Below are positions 9,441 to 18,421 of a stretch of DNA of 54,852 nt, piece by piece; within the stretch, counting starts at the first letter, position 1; every line of letters begins with the position of its first letter. The notes under the pieces are model-generated. The model did no database searches, was not told the origin of the DNA, and saw only the letters and a program-made list of their open reading frames with translations. Position numbers and translations under genes: made by a program. This DNA is from Sphingomonas aurea (GTDB taxonomy: Bacteria; Pseudomonadota; Alphaproteobacteria; Sphingomonadales; Sphingomonadaceae), in contig NZ_JAUUDS010000013.1 in NCBI RefSeq assembly GCF_030678875.1, positions 1-54,852 of the forward strand, given 5' to 3'.

Positions 9441-9503
9441 GGTAGGAATCATCGGCCCTTGCGAGGGCGGTTCGACCGAATGGCCCAGCGGAAATCCATC
9501 GCC
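9441..9503 (-). ncRNA. Fluoride riboswitch (crcB motif)
   Basis: Read on the minus strand: GGCGATGG, a small hairpin closing with CCATTCGGTCGAACCGCC, a second short stem (CCTCGCAAGGG), and the conserved end CGATGATTCCTACC. These blocks and their order match the crcB motif (GGCGATGG ... AACCGCC ... TGATGRYRCCTAC). It lies in the leader of the CLC-F gene, about 30 nt before its start codon, so fluoride should turn the operon on. Confidence 0.92.
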
Positions 9504-9512
9504 GTGCCTGCG

Positions 9513-9541
9513 CATATGCTGTCCGACCGCGACCCGGTCAA
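9513..9541 (-). promoter_or_regulatory. Promoter of the fluoride operon
   Basis: Minus strand: -35 TTGACC (9541-9536), 17-bp spacer, -10 CATATG (9518-9513). The expected start of transcription falls a few bases before the riboswitch, which fits the leader. Confidence 0.6.
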
Positions 9542-9642
9542 CCAACCGCAGAAGCATGAGACTATCATTTTGGTGAGGACCGATAAAATGGCTTTGGCCA
9601 CGGAATAAACCCCGACGAGCATCGTCCACGCTTTCGAGACCG

Positions 9643-10041
9643 ATGCGCTGGAGGCTTATGCGTAGACGAGATTGGATGCTGGGTCTGACGGCTTCGGCCC
9701 TACTTACCGGCGCAGTCGCGGCCGCCCCCGCCGATGGCTACGCTACCATGATGTCTGTCGCGATGGACCGGATGATGGCGGGCATGATGGTCAAGCCGTC
9801 CGGTGACGTCGACCGCGACTTCGTGGCGATGATGCTTCCGCATCATCAGGGTGCCATCGATATGGCGGTGGCGGAGCTGCGCTACGGCCATAACGAGCAG
9901 CTCAAGCGCATCGCGCAGGAAATCATCATCGATCAGCAGCAGGAGATCGCCGCCATGAAGCTGGCGATCGGCCAGCCGCTACCGCCTTCGACGCCAGCCC
10001 CGACGCAGGGCGGCGACCACCATAGCCCTATGGAGCACTGA
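9643..10041 (+). CDS. Secreted DUF305 protein
   Basis: A 132-residue DUF305 protein. The Arg-rich start (MRRRDWMLGLTASALLTGAVAAAPA) is a signal peptide, and the DUF305 signature is MMLPHHQGAIDMAVAELRYGHN. The tail is Pro/His-rich and probably binds metal. ATG 9643 opens the frame; ATG 9658 gives a more typical signal peptide and has GGAGG close by, so it may be the true start. It is followed after 1 bp by the beta-propeller gene and is the first gene of a four-gene operon that ends with a sigma/anti-sigma pair. Confidence 0.82.
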   Translation: MRWRLMRRRDWMLGLTASALLTGAVAAAPADGYATMMSVAMDRMMAGMMVKPSGDVDRDFVAMMLPHHQGAIDMAVAELRYGHNEQLKRIAQEIIIDQQQEIAAMKLAIGQPLPPSTPAPTQGGDHHSPMEH

Positions 10042-10042
10042 C

Positions 10043-11482
10043 ATGATCCGGACCATCCTGCGCTCGGCCGCCTTGCTGATGAGCGCCGCACCGGGCCTCG
10101 CCATGGCCCAGCAGGCGCCGTGGAACGCTAAGGACATGCCCGTCAGCCACCGCGACCGCGTCTATGCGTCTGAACAATTCTCCAACACGGTGTCGGTGAC
10201 CGACCCGGCCGACAACCGGCTGCTCGGCGTCATCAAACTCGGCGATCCCCAGCCGATGAACTTCTCCCCGCTCTACAAGGGACAGGTGCTGGTTCACGGC
10301 CTGGGCTTCTCGCCGGACGGGAAGACCTTGGCGGTCGTGTCGATCGGATCGAACGCCGTGTCGTGGATCGACACCGCCACCAACACCGTCAAGCACACGA
10401 CCTATGTCGGGCGCAGTCCGCACGAGGCGTTCTTCACGCCGGACGGCAAGGAGGTGTGGGTCACGGTCCGCGGCGAGGATTATATCGCCGTGCTCGACCC
10501 CACGACGTACAAGGAGACGGGGCGCATCAAGACGCCCGGTGGTCCGGGCATGACGATCTTCTCTCCCGATGGCCGGTACGGCTATGTCTGCTCTTCGTTC
10601 AATCCGGTATTGGCTGTGTTCGATGTCGCGACCCACGCGCAGGTCGGACAGGTGGCGCAGCCAAGCCCCTTCTGCCCCAACATCGCCGCGACGCCGGACG
10701 GCAAGCAAGTGTGGTTTACGCTGAAGGACATCGGCAAGACGGTCGCATTCGATGCTCGGCCACCCTTCGCGATCCTGAAGGTGCTGGATACCGGGCCTAT
10801 CACGAACCATGTCAATTTCGCCCGCACGGCCAAGGGGCAGTTCGCGTATGTGACGGTCGGCGGAGAGAATGTGGTCAAGGTGTTCCGCACGTCCGACTTC
10901 ACGCCGGTGGCAACAATTCCGGTCGGCAAGATGCCGCACGGTGTTTGGCCATCGGGCGACGGCCGGCGCGTTTATGTCGGGCTAGAGAATTCCGATGAGC
11001 TGGCCGCGATCGACACTGCCGGCAACACGGTCGTCGCTACCGTGCCGGTCGGACAGGCACCGCAGGCGATCGCCTATGTGTCGAACGCAGTTCCGACAGG
11101 CCCCGGCACCGACAATCTCCAGCCGCTCGGCACAGCGGGCAAGGCGCTGCATCTGACCATGGGGCCGATTGGCGGCAAAGGTACGGCAAGCAGCATCACC
11201 CTCTTCGACCAGGGCATCATTCAGGTCGTGCAGAGTGCCGTTACCGGTTTGCAGCCCAAGAAGCCTTACATGCTCGTACTGACCGCCAATGCGGACGGCA
11301 GCGGCGCTGTAGAGCCGCTTGCGAACTTCATGAGCAACCCGGCAGGTGCGGCGATCGTCAACGCATCGGGTCCGATCCGCCAGATCGTTCAGGGCAGCAC
11401 CGCGACACCCCGGCGCTTTCTGGCGGTTGCGGAGGTGGTGAACGGCGCGCCGGGGCGCATCGTGCAGGTGCAGCGCGACTGA
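10043..11482 (+). CDS. Exported YVTN-type beta-propeller protein
   Basis: A 479-residue protein: signal peptide (AAPGLAMAQQ), then about seven repeats of the YVTN/NHL propeller type (for example HGLGFSPDGKTLAVVSIGSNAVSWIDTA shortened forms, TPDGKEVWVTVRGEDYIAVLD). A C-terminal beta domain of about 110 residues is less similar to known families. Periplasmic propellers of this type bind cofactors or metals and may serve as sensors. Position between DUF305 and an ECF sigma gene suggests a role in signalling or metal binding; this is inference. Confidence 0.8.
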   Translation: MIRTILRSAALLMSAAPGLAMAQQAPWNAKDMPVSHRDRVYASEQFSNTVSVTDPADNRLLGVIKLGDPQPMNFSPLYKGQVLVHGLGFSPDGKTLAVVSIGSNAVSWIDTATNTVKHTTYVGRSPHEAFFTPDGKEVWVTVRGEDYIAVLDPTTYKETGRIKTPGGPGMTIFSPDGRYGYVCSSFNPVLAVFDVATHAQVGQVAQPSPFCPNIAATPDGKQVWFTLKDIGKTVAFDARPPFAILKVLDTGPITNHVNFARTAKGQFAYVTVGGENVVKVFRTSDFTPVATIPVGKMPHGVWPSGDGRRVYVGLENSDELAAIDTAGNTVVATVPVGQAPQAIAYVSNAVPTGPGTDNLQPLGTAGKALHLTMGPIGGKGTASSITLFDQGIIQVVQSAVTGLQPKKPYMLVLTANADGSGAVEPLANFMSNPAGAAIVNASGPIRQIVQGSTATPRRFLAVAEVVNGAPGRIVQVQRD

Positions 11483-11483
11483 G

Positions 11484-11993
11484 ATGGACCCGCTTGCCGC
11501 CGCGATCGAACCGCTGATCCCCGGGCTGCGCCGCTATGCCCGGTCGTGGTTGCGCGACCGGGTGATGGCGGATGACGTGGTGCAGGATTGCCTGGAGCGC
11601 GCGGTCGGGCGCTGGCGACAGCGACGGGGTGCGGAGGTCCGCCCGTGGGTCTATGCGATCCTGCACAATTTGTTGGTCGATCATCAGCGGCAGCATAGCC
11701 GGCGAGGTACGGCGGTTCCGCTCCACCTCGTGGACGACGCCGCGCTCGGCCGCCCGGCCGATCAGGACACAGGCCTGCACCACCGCGACCTGCTGCGCGC
11801 GCTTGATGCGTTGCCTGAAGAACAGCGAACGGTGCTGCTCCTGGTCTCGGTCGAGGGCCTGCCCTATGCGGAGGTCGCTGCCGTAGTCGGCGTGCCGCTG
11901 GGCACGGTAATGTCGCGCATATCGCGGGGGCGCGACCGTCTGGCGACCCTCCTCCGGGAGGGTGAACGGCCGCGATTGAGGAGCGTGCAATGA
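11484..11993 (+). CDS. ECF RNA polymerase sigma factor
   Basis: A 169-residue ECF sigma factor with region 2 (MADDVVQDCLERAVGRW) and region 4 (EEQRTVLLLVSVEGLPYAEVAAVVGVPLGTVMSRISRGRDRL). It begins 1 bp after the propeller gene and overlaps the anti-sigma gene by 4 bp, so the three are co-regulated. Its target promoters are not evident. Confidence 0.9.
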   Translation: MDPLAAAIEPLIPGLRRYARSWLRDRVMADDVVQDCLERAVGRWRQRRGAEVRPWVYAILHNLLVDHQRQHSRRGTAVPLHLVDDAALGRPADQDTGLHHRDLLRALDALPEEQRTVLLLVSVEGLPYAEVAAVVGVPLGTVMSRISRGRDRLATLLREGERPRLRSVQ

Positions 11994-12760
11994 CCAGCCC
12001 GATCGGCGAGGACGATCTGGCCGCATGGATCGATGGCAGGCTGTCGCCCGAGCGGCAGCGCCTGGTCGACGCCTATCTTGAAGGCCAGCCGGACGTGCAT
12101 GCCCGTGTGCGAGAGCAGGCGGAGCAGGCGCGAGCCCTTGCATCCCTGTTCGCCCCCGTCGCGGATGAACCGATCCCGGCGACGATGCGCGTGGCAGCGA
12201 TCAGGGGACGGCAACGGCAACCGCGTTGGCAGCTCGCCATCGCCGCGTCACTTCTGCTGGCGTTGGGGTTTGGCGGTGGCTGGTCGAGCGCGCGGTGGAG
12301 CGGCGAACCCCGCGCGGGCATCGCGGCGCTGGCCAACGAGGCGAGTGATAATTTCCGTGTCTATGCCGCCGACCGGATACGACCGGCGGAGATCGGCCCC
12401 GACCAGCGCGCCATGCTGATCCGATGGACCTCCGCTCGATTGGGTGAGCGCGTCACGATCCCGGACCTCAGCACGGCCGGCTATCGCTATGGCGGGGGGC
12501 GACTGGTCGCGACGCCCCACGGCCCTGCGGCACTGCTCCTCTACGACGGACCGCAAGCGTCGAAACTTGCGGTGCTGACGAGGCCCATGCAGATCGACAA
12601 GACCGCGAGCATGACCAGCACGTCCAGCGGGACCATGGGCCGGGTCACATGGGCGGTCGACGGGATCGGCTATAGTGTGGTGGGCGAGCGACCCGCGGCC
12701 GAACTGCAGCCGATCGCCGATGAAGTCCGGCGTCAGGCAGATGCCGCGCTTGTGTCCTGA
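11990..12760 (+). CDS. Membrane anti-sigma factor
   Basis: A 256-residue protein. The cytosolic N-terminus (residues 1-85) has the helical anti-sigma outline (DDLAAWIDGRLSPERQRLVDAYL) without a zinc HXXXCXXC motif. One membrane helix follows (LAIAASLLLALGFGGGW, about 80-96), then a periplasmic domain of 150 residues. It should hold the preceding sigma factor inactive until a periplasmic cue arrives, plausibly through the propeller or DUF305 proteins encoded with it. Confidence 0.85.
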   Translation: MTSPIGEDDLAAWIDGRLSPERQRLVDAYLEGQPDVHARVREQAEQARALASLFAPVADEPIPATMRVAAIRGRQRQPRWQLAIAASLLLALGFGGGWSSARWSGEPRAGIAALANEASDNFRVYAADRIRPAEIGPDQRAMLIRWTSARLGERVTIPDLSTAGYRYGGGRLVATPHGPAALLLYDGPQASKLAVLTRPMQIDKTASMTSTSSGTMGRVTWAVDGIGYSVVGERPAAELQPIADEVRRQADAALVS

Positions 12761-12811
12761 TAGCGCCTTGCCGCCTCCCGGCGCCGACGGGCACCGGGCG
12801 GTCCAGCGCGA

Positions 12812-13324
12812 TCACGGCTTGCGCTCGACATCCTTCCTGTCGGTCTCGGCCGGCGTCAGACGGGCTCGCTCGCGGATGCGGCGTTCCAGCGGCGCGCCGA
12901 CGAACAGGACGAGCATTGCAAGGCTCACCCCGCCGATGATGAGCGGCCACACCGCCAACCCCGCTGCCGCGCCGATCGTGGCTGTCACCCAGATGCACGC
13001 GGCGGTCGCCAATCCATGCACTTCCTGACCCTGGCCGACCCGCAGCACCGCACCGGCACCGATGAAGCCGACGCCGGACAGAATGCCCTGCATCGCCCGT
13101 CCTGCGGCATCGGCGTTCACGTTCGGCAAGCCACTATGCACGATCGCCTGAACGGCGATGCAACTCGCCAGACCGACCAGACCCAGCGTCCGCAGGCCCA
13201 TGATCTGCCGGTTCTCACGCGAGCGTTCCCAGCCGAGCACCATCCCGGCCGCGGTCGCCACCACCAGCCGGCCAATCGCATCGATCCAGAAAGCGACGTC
13301 CGGTGCCGCTGATGCTTCGATCAT
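12812..13324 (-). CDS. MgtC/SapB-family membrane protein
   Basis: A 170-residue protein with 4-5 membrane helices and the MgtC motif set (GMVLGWERSRENRQIMGLRTLGLVGL shortened, GILSGVGFIGAGAVLR). MgtC proteins modulate Mg2+ stress or membrane ATPase activity; what this copy does is unknown. Its start overlaps the stop of the sulfite oxidase gene (ATGA), so they form one leftward operon. Confidence 0.85.
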   Translation of the reverse strand: MIEASAAPDVAFWIDAIGRLVVATAAGMVLGWERSRENRQIMGLRTLGLVGLASCIAVQAIVHSGLPNVNADAAGRAMQGILSGVGFIGAGAVLRVGQGQEVHGLATAACIWVTATIGAAAGLAVWPLIIGGVSLAMLVLFVGAPLERRIRERARLTPAETDRKDVERKP

Positions 13325-14388
13325 TCGACCAGCACGTGAACGTGATGCCAGGCGGTGCACAGATAGCCGGCGAAATTCCACATCGTATCCGGCCGCTCGG
13401 GCTGTCCCTGCCCGGTCTCGTCGAAGGCACGGGCGACAAGGTGCTGGCGTCCCTTGGCAAGTGTGGCGTCAAGGATCCAGCGCCGCCAGCCCCAGCGCGT
13501 CTCCGGATCATCGGCGAAGGTCGCCTGTTGCCAGTCGCGACCGCCGTTCACCGACACTTCGATCCGAGAAATACGGCGGTCATAGGCAATGGCATATCCC
13601 TCAATCCGCACCTCTCCGGCGGCCAAACTCTCGCCCGCACCGGGCGAGCAGATCGCGGCGTTGAGCGGCATGGCATTGATCGTCAGACCCTGGCTCCAGT
13701 CGACGGTGTCGCTCGTCACAGCGGCGGGGAAGAGCTTGTAGTCGTGCGCCTGGATCGGTGCCTCGGAGGGCGTTTCACGCACCTCGATCCGTGTCAGCCA
13801 TTTGGCGCTGCGGACCCCGGCATAGCCAGGCACCACCATGCGGAGCGGGGCGCCATGTTCGGGCGTCAGCGGCTCGCCATTCATCGCCCAGGCGAGGAGT
13901 ACGTCGGGCTCCCGCGCCTTGCTCATGGCGATCGATACCCCGAACAAGGCTTCTTCACCCTCCACGTCCACCTCGTCCGCGCCGGTGAACGCCACGAACA
14001 GCTCGGACGCATCCGGCGCGCCGACCGCATCGAGCACATCGGCCAAGCGTACGCCGGTCCACTCCGCATTGCCGATCGCGCCTACGTCCCACGGATCGCC
14101 GGAGGTGTTGGCGACCTGCTGGAGATCGGTACGCCGGTTGCCGGCGCACTGGAGAACCGCCGTTACCGTGCGCGTGGCAAACGTGCTCTTCAGTTCCTGC
14201 ACCGAGAAGAAGCGGCTCGCCATGCCCCTCCCGCTCACCTCGATCCGATGATTGGCGGGCAGATCCGGCACCGGCCCGTGGCTGCGCACGTAGAACAGCG
14301 CCTGCGGCGTCAGAAACCGCTCGATCAACGCACCGGGCGTCGGCTCGGCATTGTAGGGATCAGAACTGCGCTCGATCATATCGGTCAT
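13321..14388 (-). CDS. Cytosolic molybdopterin sulfite oxidase-like enzyme
   Basis: A 355-residue enzyme with a sulfite-oxidase Moco domain (PYNAEP start, FYVRSHGPVP, molybdenum-ligand Cys in LQCAGNRR, GVRLADVL) followed by the Ig-like dimerisation domain (VEVSVNGGRDW type sequence, GWRRW). There is no signal peptide, so it acts in the cytoplasm, unlike the SorA-like enzyme at 16645. It probably oxidises sulfite to sulfate; the electron acceptor is not encoded nearby. It is read divergently from the LysR/TDT/sorAB operon. Confidence 0.85.
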   Translation of the reverse strand: MTDMIERSSDPYNAEPTPGALIERFLTPQALFYVRSHGPVPDLPANHRIEVSGRGMASRFFSVQELKSTFATRTVTAVLQCAGNRRTDLQQVANTSGDPWDVGAIGNAEWTGVRLADVLDAVGAPDASELFVAFTGADEVDVEGEEALFGVSIAMSKAREPDVLLAWAMNGEPLTPEHGAPLRMVVPGYAGVRSAKWLTRIEVRETPSEAPIQAHDYKLFPAAVTSDTVDWSQGLTINAMPLNAAICSPGAGESLAAGEVRIEGYAIAYDRRISRIEVSVNGGRDWQQATFADDPETRWGWRRWILDATLAKGRQHLVARAFDETGQGQPERPDTMWNFAGYLCTAWHHVHVLVE

Positions 14389-14460
14389 GGACGATCAAAC
14401 GTCGCGGGCACGCGTAACGCTTCAAGTCTTCGAGACCATCGCAGACGAAAGGCTGCCGAC

Positions 14461-14484
14461 CATTCCGATATCCAGATTGGAATG
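14461..14484. promoter_or_regulatory. Likely LysR operator
   Basis: Inverted repeat CATTCC-N12-GGAATG in the 146-bp gap between the divergent sulfite oxidase and LysR genes. Position and spacing suit a LysR-type binding site controlling both directions. Confidence 0.5.
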
Positions 14485-14534
14485 ACCATATCAAACGGTT
14501 GGTCGTATCGATCTAAGTACGCGATATATGCTGC

Positions 14535-15407
14535 ATGACTTTGGAGCAGCTCAGAATATTCGTCGGTGTCGCGGAGCGCGAACACGTCACCAAGGCAGCG
14601 GAGGCGCTGAACGTCACGCAGTCTGCTGCCTCCGGGGCGGTTGCGGCCCTCGAAGCGCGCTACGGCGTTCCGCTGTTCCACCGCGTCGGGCGTGGCATCC
14701 AGCTTACCGAGGCAGGCCGCGGCTTTCTGGAGGAAGCGCGCGCGGTGCTGGGGCGGGCAGCGCATGCCGAGACGATGCTCGCGGACTATGCCGGGCTCGC
14801 GCGTGGTTCGTTGCGGATCGTCGCCAGCCAGACGATCGCGAGCTATTGGTTGCCGGCAAAGCTCGCCGCCTTCCACGAACGCCACCCACAGATCGCGGTC
14901 GAGCTGGCGATCGACAACACCGAAGGCGCGGCAGCGCAGGTGTTGAGCGGCGCGGCGGAACTCGGCTTTGTCGAGGGCGAGGTGGACGAACCGGCGCTTG
15001 CCCACTGGAATGTCGGGCATGACCCAATGGTGCTGGTCGGCCGCGAGGAAGCCGAACGCATCGACGAGGCCTGGCTGCGCACTACACGCTGGATCGTCCG
15101 TGAGCAGGGATCGGGTACGCGCTCGACTTTCGAGGACGTGCTGCGAACGCGCGGGTTTGATCCGGCCCAGCTGACGATAGCGATGACGCTGCCGTCCAAC
15201 GAGGCGGTGCGCACCGCCGTTGAGGCCGGTGCCGGCGTTGCCGTCTTGTCGCGATTGGTCGTCGCGCGCGCGCTCAAGGCTGGCGATCTCGTCGAGCTGC
15301 CGCTCGGGCTGCCCGACCGCGCCTTTCACGCGCTGCGCCACAAGGAACGCTATCGCACCCGCGCGGCCGACGCGCTGACGGATCTCATCAAGGAGCAGGT
15401 CGCATGA
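14535..15407 (+). CDS. LysR-family regulator of the sulfite module
   Basis: A 290-residue LysR-type regulator: N-terminal winged HTH (EHVTKAAEALNVTQSAASGAVAALE) and a periplasmic-binding-fold effector domain (GSLRIVASQTIASYWLPAKL, REQGSGTRSTFE). The second motif resembles CysB/CbbR-type anion-binding regulators. Its stop overlaps the TDT exporter start (ATGA). It probably senses sulfite or a related metabolite and controls the flanking genes. Confidence 0.9.
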   Translation: MTLEQLRIFVGVAEREHVTKAAEALNVTQSAASGAVAALEARYGVPLFHRVGRGIQLTEAGRGFLEEARAVLGRAAHAETMLADYAGLARGSLRIVASQTIASYWLPAKLAAFHERHPQIAVELAIDNTEGAAAQVLSGAAELGFVEGEVDEPALAHWNVGHDPMVLVGREEAERIDEAWLRTTRWIVREQGSGTRSTFEDVLRTRGFDPAQLTIAMTLPSNEAVRTAVEAGAGVAVLSRLVVARALKAGDLVELPLGLPDRAFHALRHKERYRTRAADALTDLIKEQVA

Positions 15408-16555
15408 CTGCCGACACGCACTCCGTTCTCAGCGGCCTCAAGCCGCTCAGCCGGCTCGATCACCCCCGCGAGATGATCCGCCAGTTCACGCCCAACTGGT
15501 TCGCCGCGACGATGGGCACGGGCATCCTTGCCCTCGCGCTGCCGCAGGTGCCCGGCATCGGGCCTTCGCTTAAACCTGTCGGCGAGGTGTTGTGGTTCTT
15601 CAATATCGCGCTCTTCGCGCTGTTCGCCGGCCTCTATGGCGCGCGCTGGGTGATGTTCGGGCACGAGGCGCGGCGCATCTTCGGGCACAACACCGTGTCG
15701 ATGTTCATCGGGACCATTCCGATGGGGCTGGCGACGATCATCAACGGCTGTCTCGCCTTCGGCATCGCGCGGTTCGGAAATGGCATCGTGCCGGTCGCGC
15801 ATATCCTGTGGTGGATCGACGTCGCCATGTCGCTCGCCTGCGGCGTGCTGATCCCCTACCTGATGTTTACCCGCCACGAGCACAGCCTGGACGGCATGAC
15901 CGCCGTATGGCTGCTGCCGGTCGTCGCTGCCGAAGTGGCGGGCGCCAGCGGCGGGCTGCTCGCGCCGCATCTAACCGATCCCCACGCGCAGATAGTGACG
16001 CTCGCGACCTCCTATGTGCTGTGGGCCTATTCGGTGCCGGTCGCGTTTGGCATCCTCGCCATCCTCATCCTGCGCATGGCACTCCACAAGTTGCCGCATG
16101 AAAGCATGGCGGCATCTTCCTGGCTGGCGCTGGGGCCGATCGGCACGGGTGCTCTGGGCATGCTGGTGCTCGGCGCGGATGCGCCGGCGATCCTCACCGC
16201 GCACGGGCTAGCCGGCGTCGGCACCGTCGCGCAGGGGATCGGCGTTGTCGCCGGGCTCTGCCTTTGGGGTTTCGGCCTGTGGTGGCTGGCGCTCGCGACG
16301 CTTATCACCATCCGCTACTGGCGCGCGGGCGTGCCGTTCAACCTCGGCTGGTGGGGCTACACCTTCCCGCTCGGCGTCTACACCGTCGCCACCTTCCGCC
16401 TCGGCACGACGCTGAACCTTATGTTTTTCGGTATCGTCGGCACGGTGCTGACGGTTGCGCTCGCGGCGATGTGGCTGCTGGTCGGTGCCAAGACGCTAGC
16501 CGGTGCATGGCGGGGCAACCTGTTCGTCTCGCCCTGCATCGCCACCCCGAACTGA
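15404..16555 (+). CDS. TDT-family sulfite exporter (TehA/SSU1-like)
   Basis: A 383-residue protein with ten predicted membrane helices and TDT features (FTPNWFAATMGTGILALAL at the first helix, GWWGYTFPLGVYTVAT near the end). The family includes yeast sulfite pump SSU1, TehA and the SLAC1 anion channel. Between a LysR gene and two sulfite dehydrogenase subunits, sulfite export is the best call; tellurite or dicarboxylate transport cannot be excluded from sequence alone. Confidence 0.85.
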   Translation: MTADTHSVLSGLKPLSRLDHPREMIRQFTPNWFAATMGTGILALALPQVPGIGPSLKPVGEVLWFFNIALFALFAGLYGARWVMFGHEARRIFGHNTVSMFIGTIPMGLATIINGCLAFGIARFGNGIVPVAHILWWIDVAMSLACGVLIPYLMFTRHEHSLDGMTAVWLLPVVAAEVAGASGGLLAPHLTDPHAQIVTLATSYVLWAYSVPVAFGILAILILRMALHKLPHESMAASSWLALGPIGTGALGMLVLGADAPAILTAHGLAGVGTVAQGIGVVAGLCLWGFGLWWLALATLITIRYWRAGVPFNLGWWGYTFPLGVYTVATFRLGTTLNLMFFGIVGTVLTVALAAMWLLVGAKTLAGAWRGNLFVSPCIATPN

Positions 16556-16644
16556 TCCGCCATGATGATCGGATCAGTCGGTCCGATCACTTGCAGAATG
16601 CCCCTTCGATCCGCCAGCGTGACTGGCCACAGGAGAGCCTTGTC

Positions 16645-17880
16645 ATGGACAATTTCGACGCCGGGCTGGCGAGTGAGACCAGCCGTCGCCGCTTCCTCAG
16701 CCATGCCGCGCTCGGCACCGCCGGCCTTGCCGCCGCGCCGGCACTGGCGCAGCAGCTCGTCGACCTGAAGCTGCCCGGCGGCAATGCCGAGCGGCCGATG
16801 ACCAGCGCCTTTCCCGGCAAGGGCAGCATGATCCTCCAGCGCGTCCATCCACCCTTGCTGGAGACGCCGATGGAGGTCTTCGACAAGTCGGTGTTCACGC
16901 CCAACGACCAGTTCTTCGTCCGCTGGCACTGGGCCGACATACCGACCTCGATCGACGTCGAAAGTTTCCGCCTCAACGTCTTCGGCCACGTCAATCGGCC
17001 GCTGTCGATCAGCCTCGCTCAGCTGCTGCGCCTTCCACGGGTCGAGATGGCGGCGGTGAACCAGTGCTCGGGCAACAGCCGCGGGCTGTTCCAGCCGCGC
17101 GTCGCCGGCGCGCAATGGGGCAATGGCGCGATGGGCAACGCCAAGTGGCTCGGCGTTCGCCTGCGCGACGTGCTCGACCTCGCCGGGGTCAAGGCAGGCG
17201 CGGTGCAGGTGCGCTTCGGCGCTCTCGATCAGCCGGTCGTGGCGGGCGCTCCTGACTTCGAGAAGGCACTCGACATCGACCATGCCCGCGACGGCGAGGT
17301 CATGATCGCCTTCGGCATGAACGGCGAGCAACTGCCGCTCCTCAACGGCTTTCCCTGCCGGCTGATCGTGCCGGGCTGGTACTCGACCTATTGGGTCAAG
17401 ATGCTGAACGCGATCGAGGTACTGCCCGGCCCTGACGACCAGTATTGGATGGCCAAGGCCTACAAGATCCCCGCGACACCCGGCGCGAATGTCGCGCCCG
17501 GTGCCAAGGACTTCCCGACCGTACCGATCAATCGCATGATCCCGCGTAGCTGGATGACCAGCCTGCCCGATGGTCAGGCGATCGCCTATGAAGCGTCGAT
17601 CCCGGTCGGCGGCATCGCAATGGGCGGCGATTGCGGCGTCGCCAAGGTCGATGTGTCGTCGGACGGTGGCCGCACCTGGTACAGGACGACGCTCGGAGCG
17701 GACGAGGGCAGGTACAGCTTCCGGCGCTGGGACGGGCGGGTGCCGCTGAGACGCGGGCCTAACCCCATCATGGTGCGCTGCTGGAACACCAACGGTGTCG
17801 CTCAGCCGATGAAGCCGATCTGGAATCCCGGCGGGTTCATGCGCGGCAACATTGAAACCACCACCATCATCGCGGCCTGA
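16645..17880 (+). CDS. sorA: Periplasmic sulfite dehydrogenase, molybdenum subunit (SorA-like)
   Basis: A 411-residue enzyme with a Tat signal (SRRRFLSHAA), a Moco domain with the ligand Cys in NQCSGNSRG, GNAKWLGVRLRDVL, and a C-terminal dimerisation domain (VDVSSDGGRTWYRT). It oxidises sulfite to sulfate in the periplasm and passes electrons to the cytochrome encoded next. The ATG at 16645 has AGGAG 10 nt upstream. SoxC-like annotation is possible, but pairing with a single-haem cytochrome favours SorAB. Confidence 0.88.
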   Translation: MDNFDAGLASETSRRRFLSHAALGTAGLAAAPALAQQLVDLKLPGGNAERPMTSAFPGKGSMILQRVHPPLLETPMEVFDKSVFTPNDQFFVRWHWADIPTSIDVESFRLNVFGHVNRPLSISLAQLLRLPRVEMAAVNQCSGNSRGLFQPRVAGAQWGNGAMGNAKWLGVRLRDVLDLAGVKAGAVQVRFGALDQPVVAGAPDFEKALDIDHARDGEVMIAFGMNGEQLPLLNGFPCRLIVPGWYSTYWVKMLNAIEVLPGPDDQYWMAKAYKIPATPGANVAPGAKDFPTVPINRMIPRSWMTSLPDGQAIAYEASIPVGGIAMGGDCGVAKVDVSSDGGRTWYRTTLGADEGRYSFRRWDGRVPLRRGPNPIMVRCWNTNGVAQPMKPIWNPGGFMRGNIETTTIIAA

Positions 17881-17894
17881 GGAGCGAGCAAATC

Positions 17895-18377
17895 ATGAAG
17901 ACTCCGTCTCCCGGCATGATGGCTGCTGGCCTGATCGGCCTGACCGGCATCATCCTCGTCTCGATCGGCGCGCCGAGCAGCCGCAAGGCGCCCGTTCCGA
18001 TCTCCGAGATGTCTGAGCCGGCACCGGCCGCCAGCGTGTCAGCGCGCGGCTTCTCGCTTGCCTCGACCAGCGTCGACCTGCCGGCCGACGACGCGACCTA
18101 CCCCGACGGTCCGCACGCCGACGTCATCAATGCCAATTGCACCTCGTGCCACTCAGCCAGCATGGCGCTGACCCAGCCTGCGCTATCGGCGGATCAGTGG
18201 AAGGCGACCGTCACCAAGATGCGTGAGGTGTATAAGGCGCCAGTGGCCGAGAAGGACGTCGATGCGATCGTTGCTTATCTCACCGCTATGCCGAGCCAGA
18301 AGGTGGCACCCGCGACCGGCAAGGCGCAGGACCCGGACCCCAAAGTGGCTCCTGATGTCTCAGGTGGAACCGGCTAA
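17895..18377 (+). CDS. sorB: Monohaem cytochrome c, sulfite dehydrogenase subunit (SorB-like)
   Basis: A 160-residue exported cytochrome c. The N-terminal hydrophobic segment (AAGLIGLTGIILVSIGA) may be a signal or an anchor, and one haem site is present (NCTSCHSA). The axial Met is probably in VAYLTAMPS. It follows sorA by 14 bp with its own Shine-Dalgarno (GGAGCGAG) and is the expected electron acceptor. Confidence 0.85.
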   Translation: MKTPSPGMMAAGLIGLTGIILVSIGAPSSRKAPVPISEMSEPAPAASVSARGFSLASTSVDLPADDATYPDGPHADVINANCTSCHSASMALTQPALSADQWKATVTKMREVYKAPVAEKDVDAIVAYLTAMPSQKVAPATGKAQDPDPKVAPDVSGGTG

Positions 18378-18421
18378 CCGATCTACTTCCATAATCCCGA
18401 AATACCATCCCAATCGGGACG

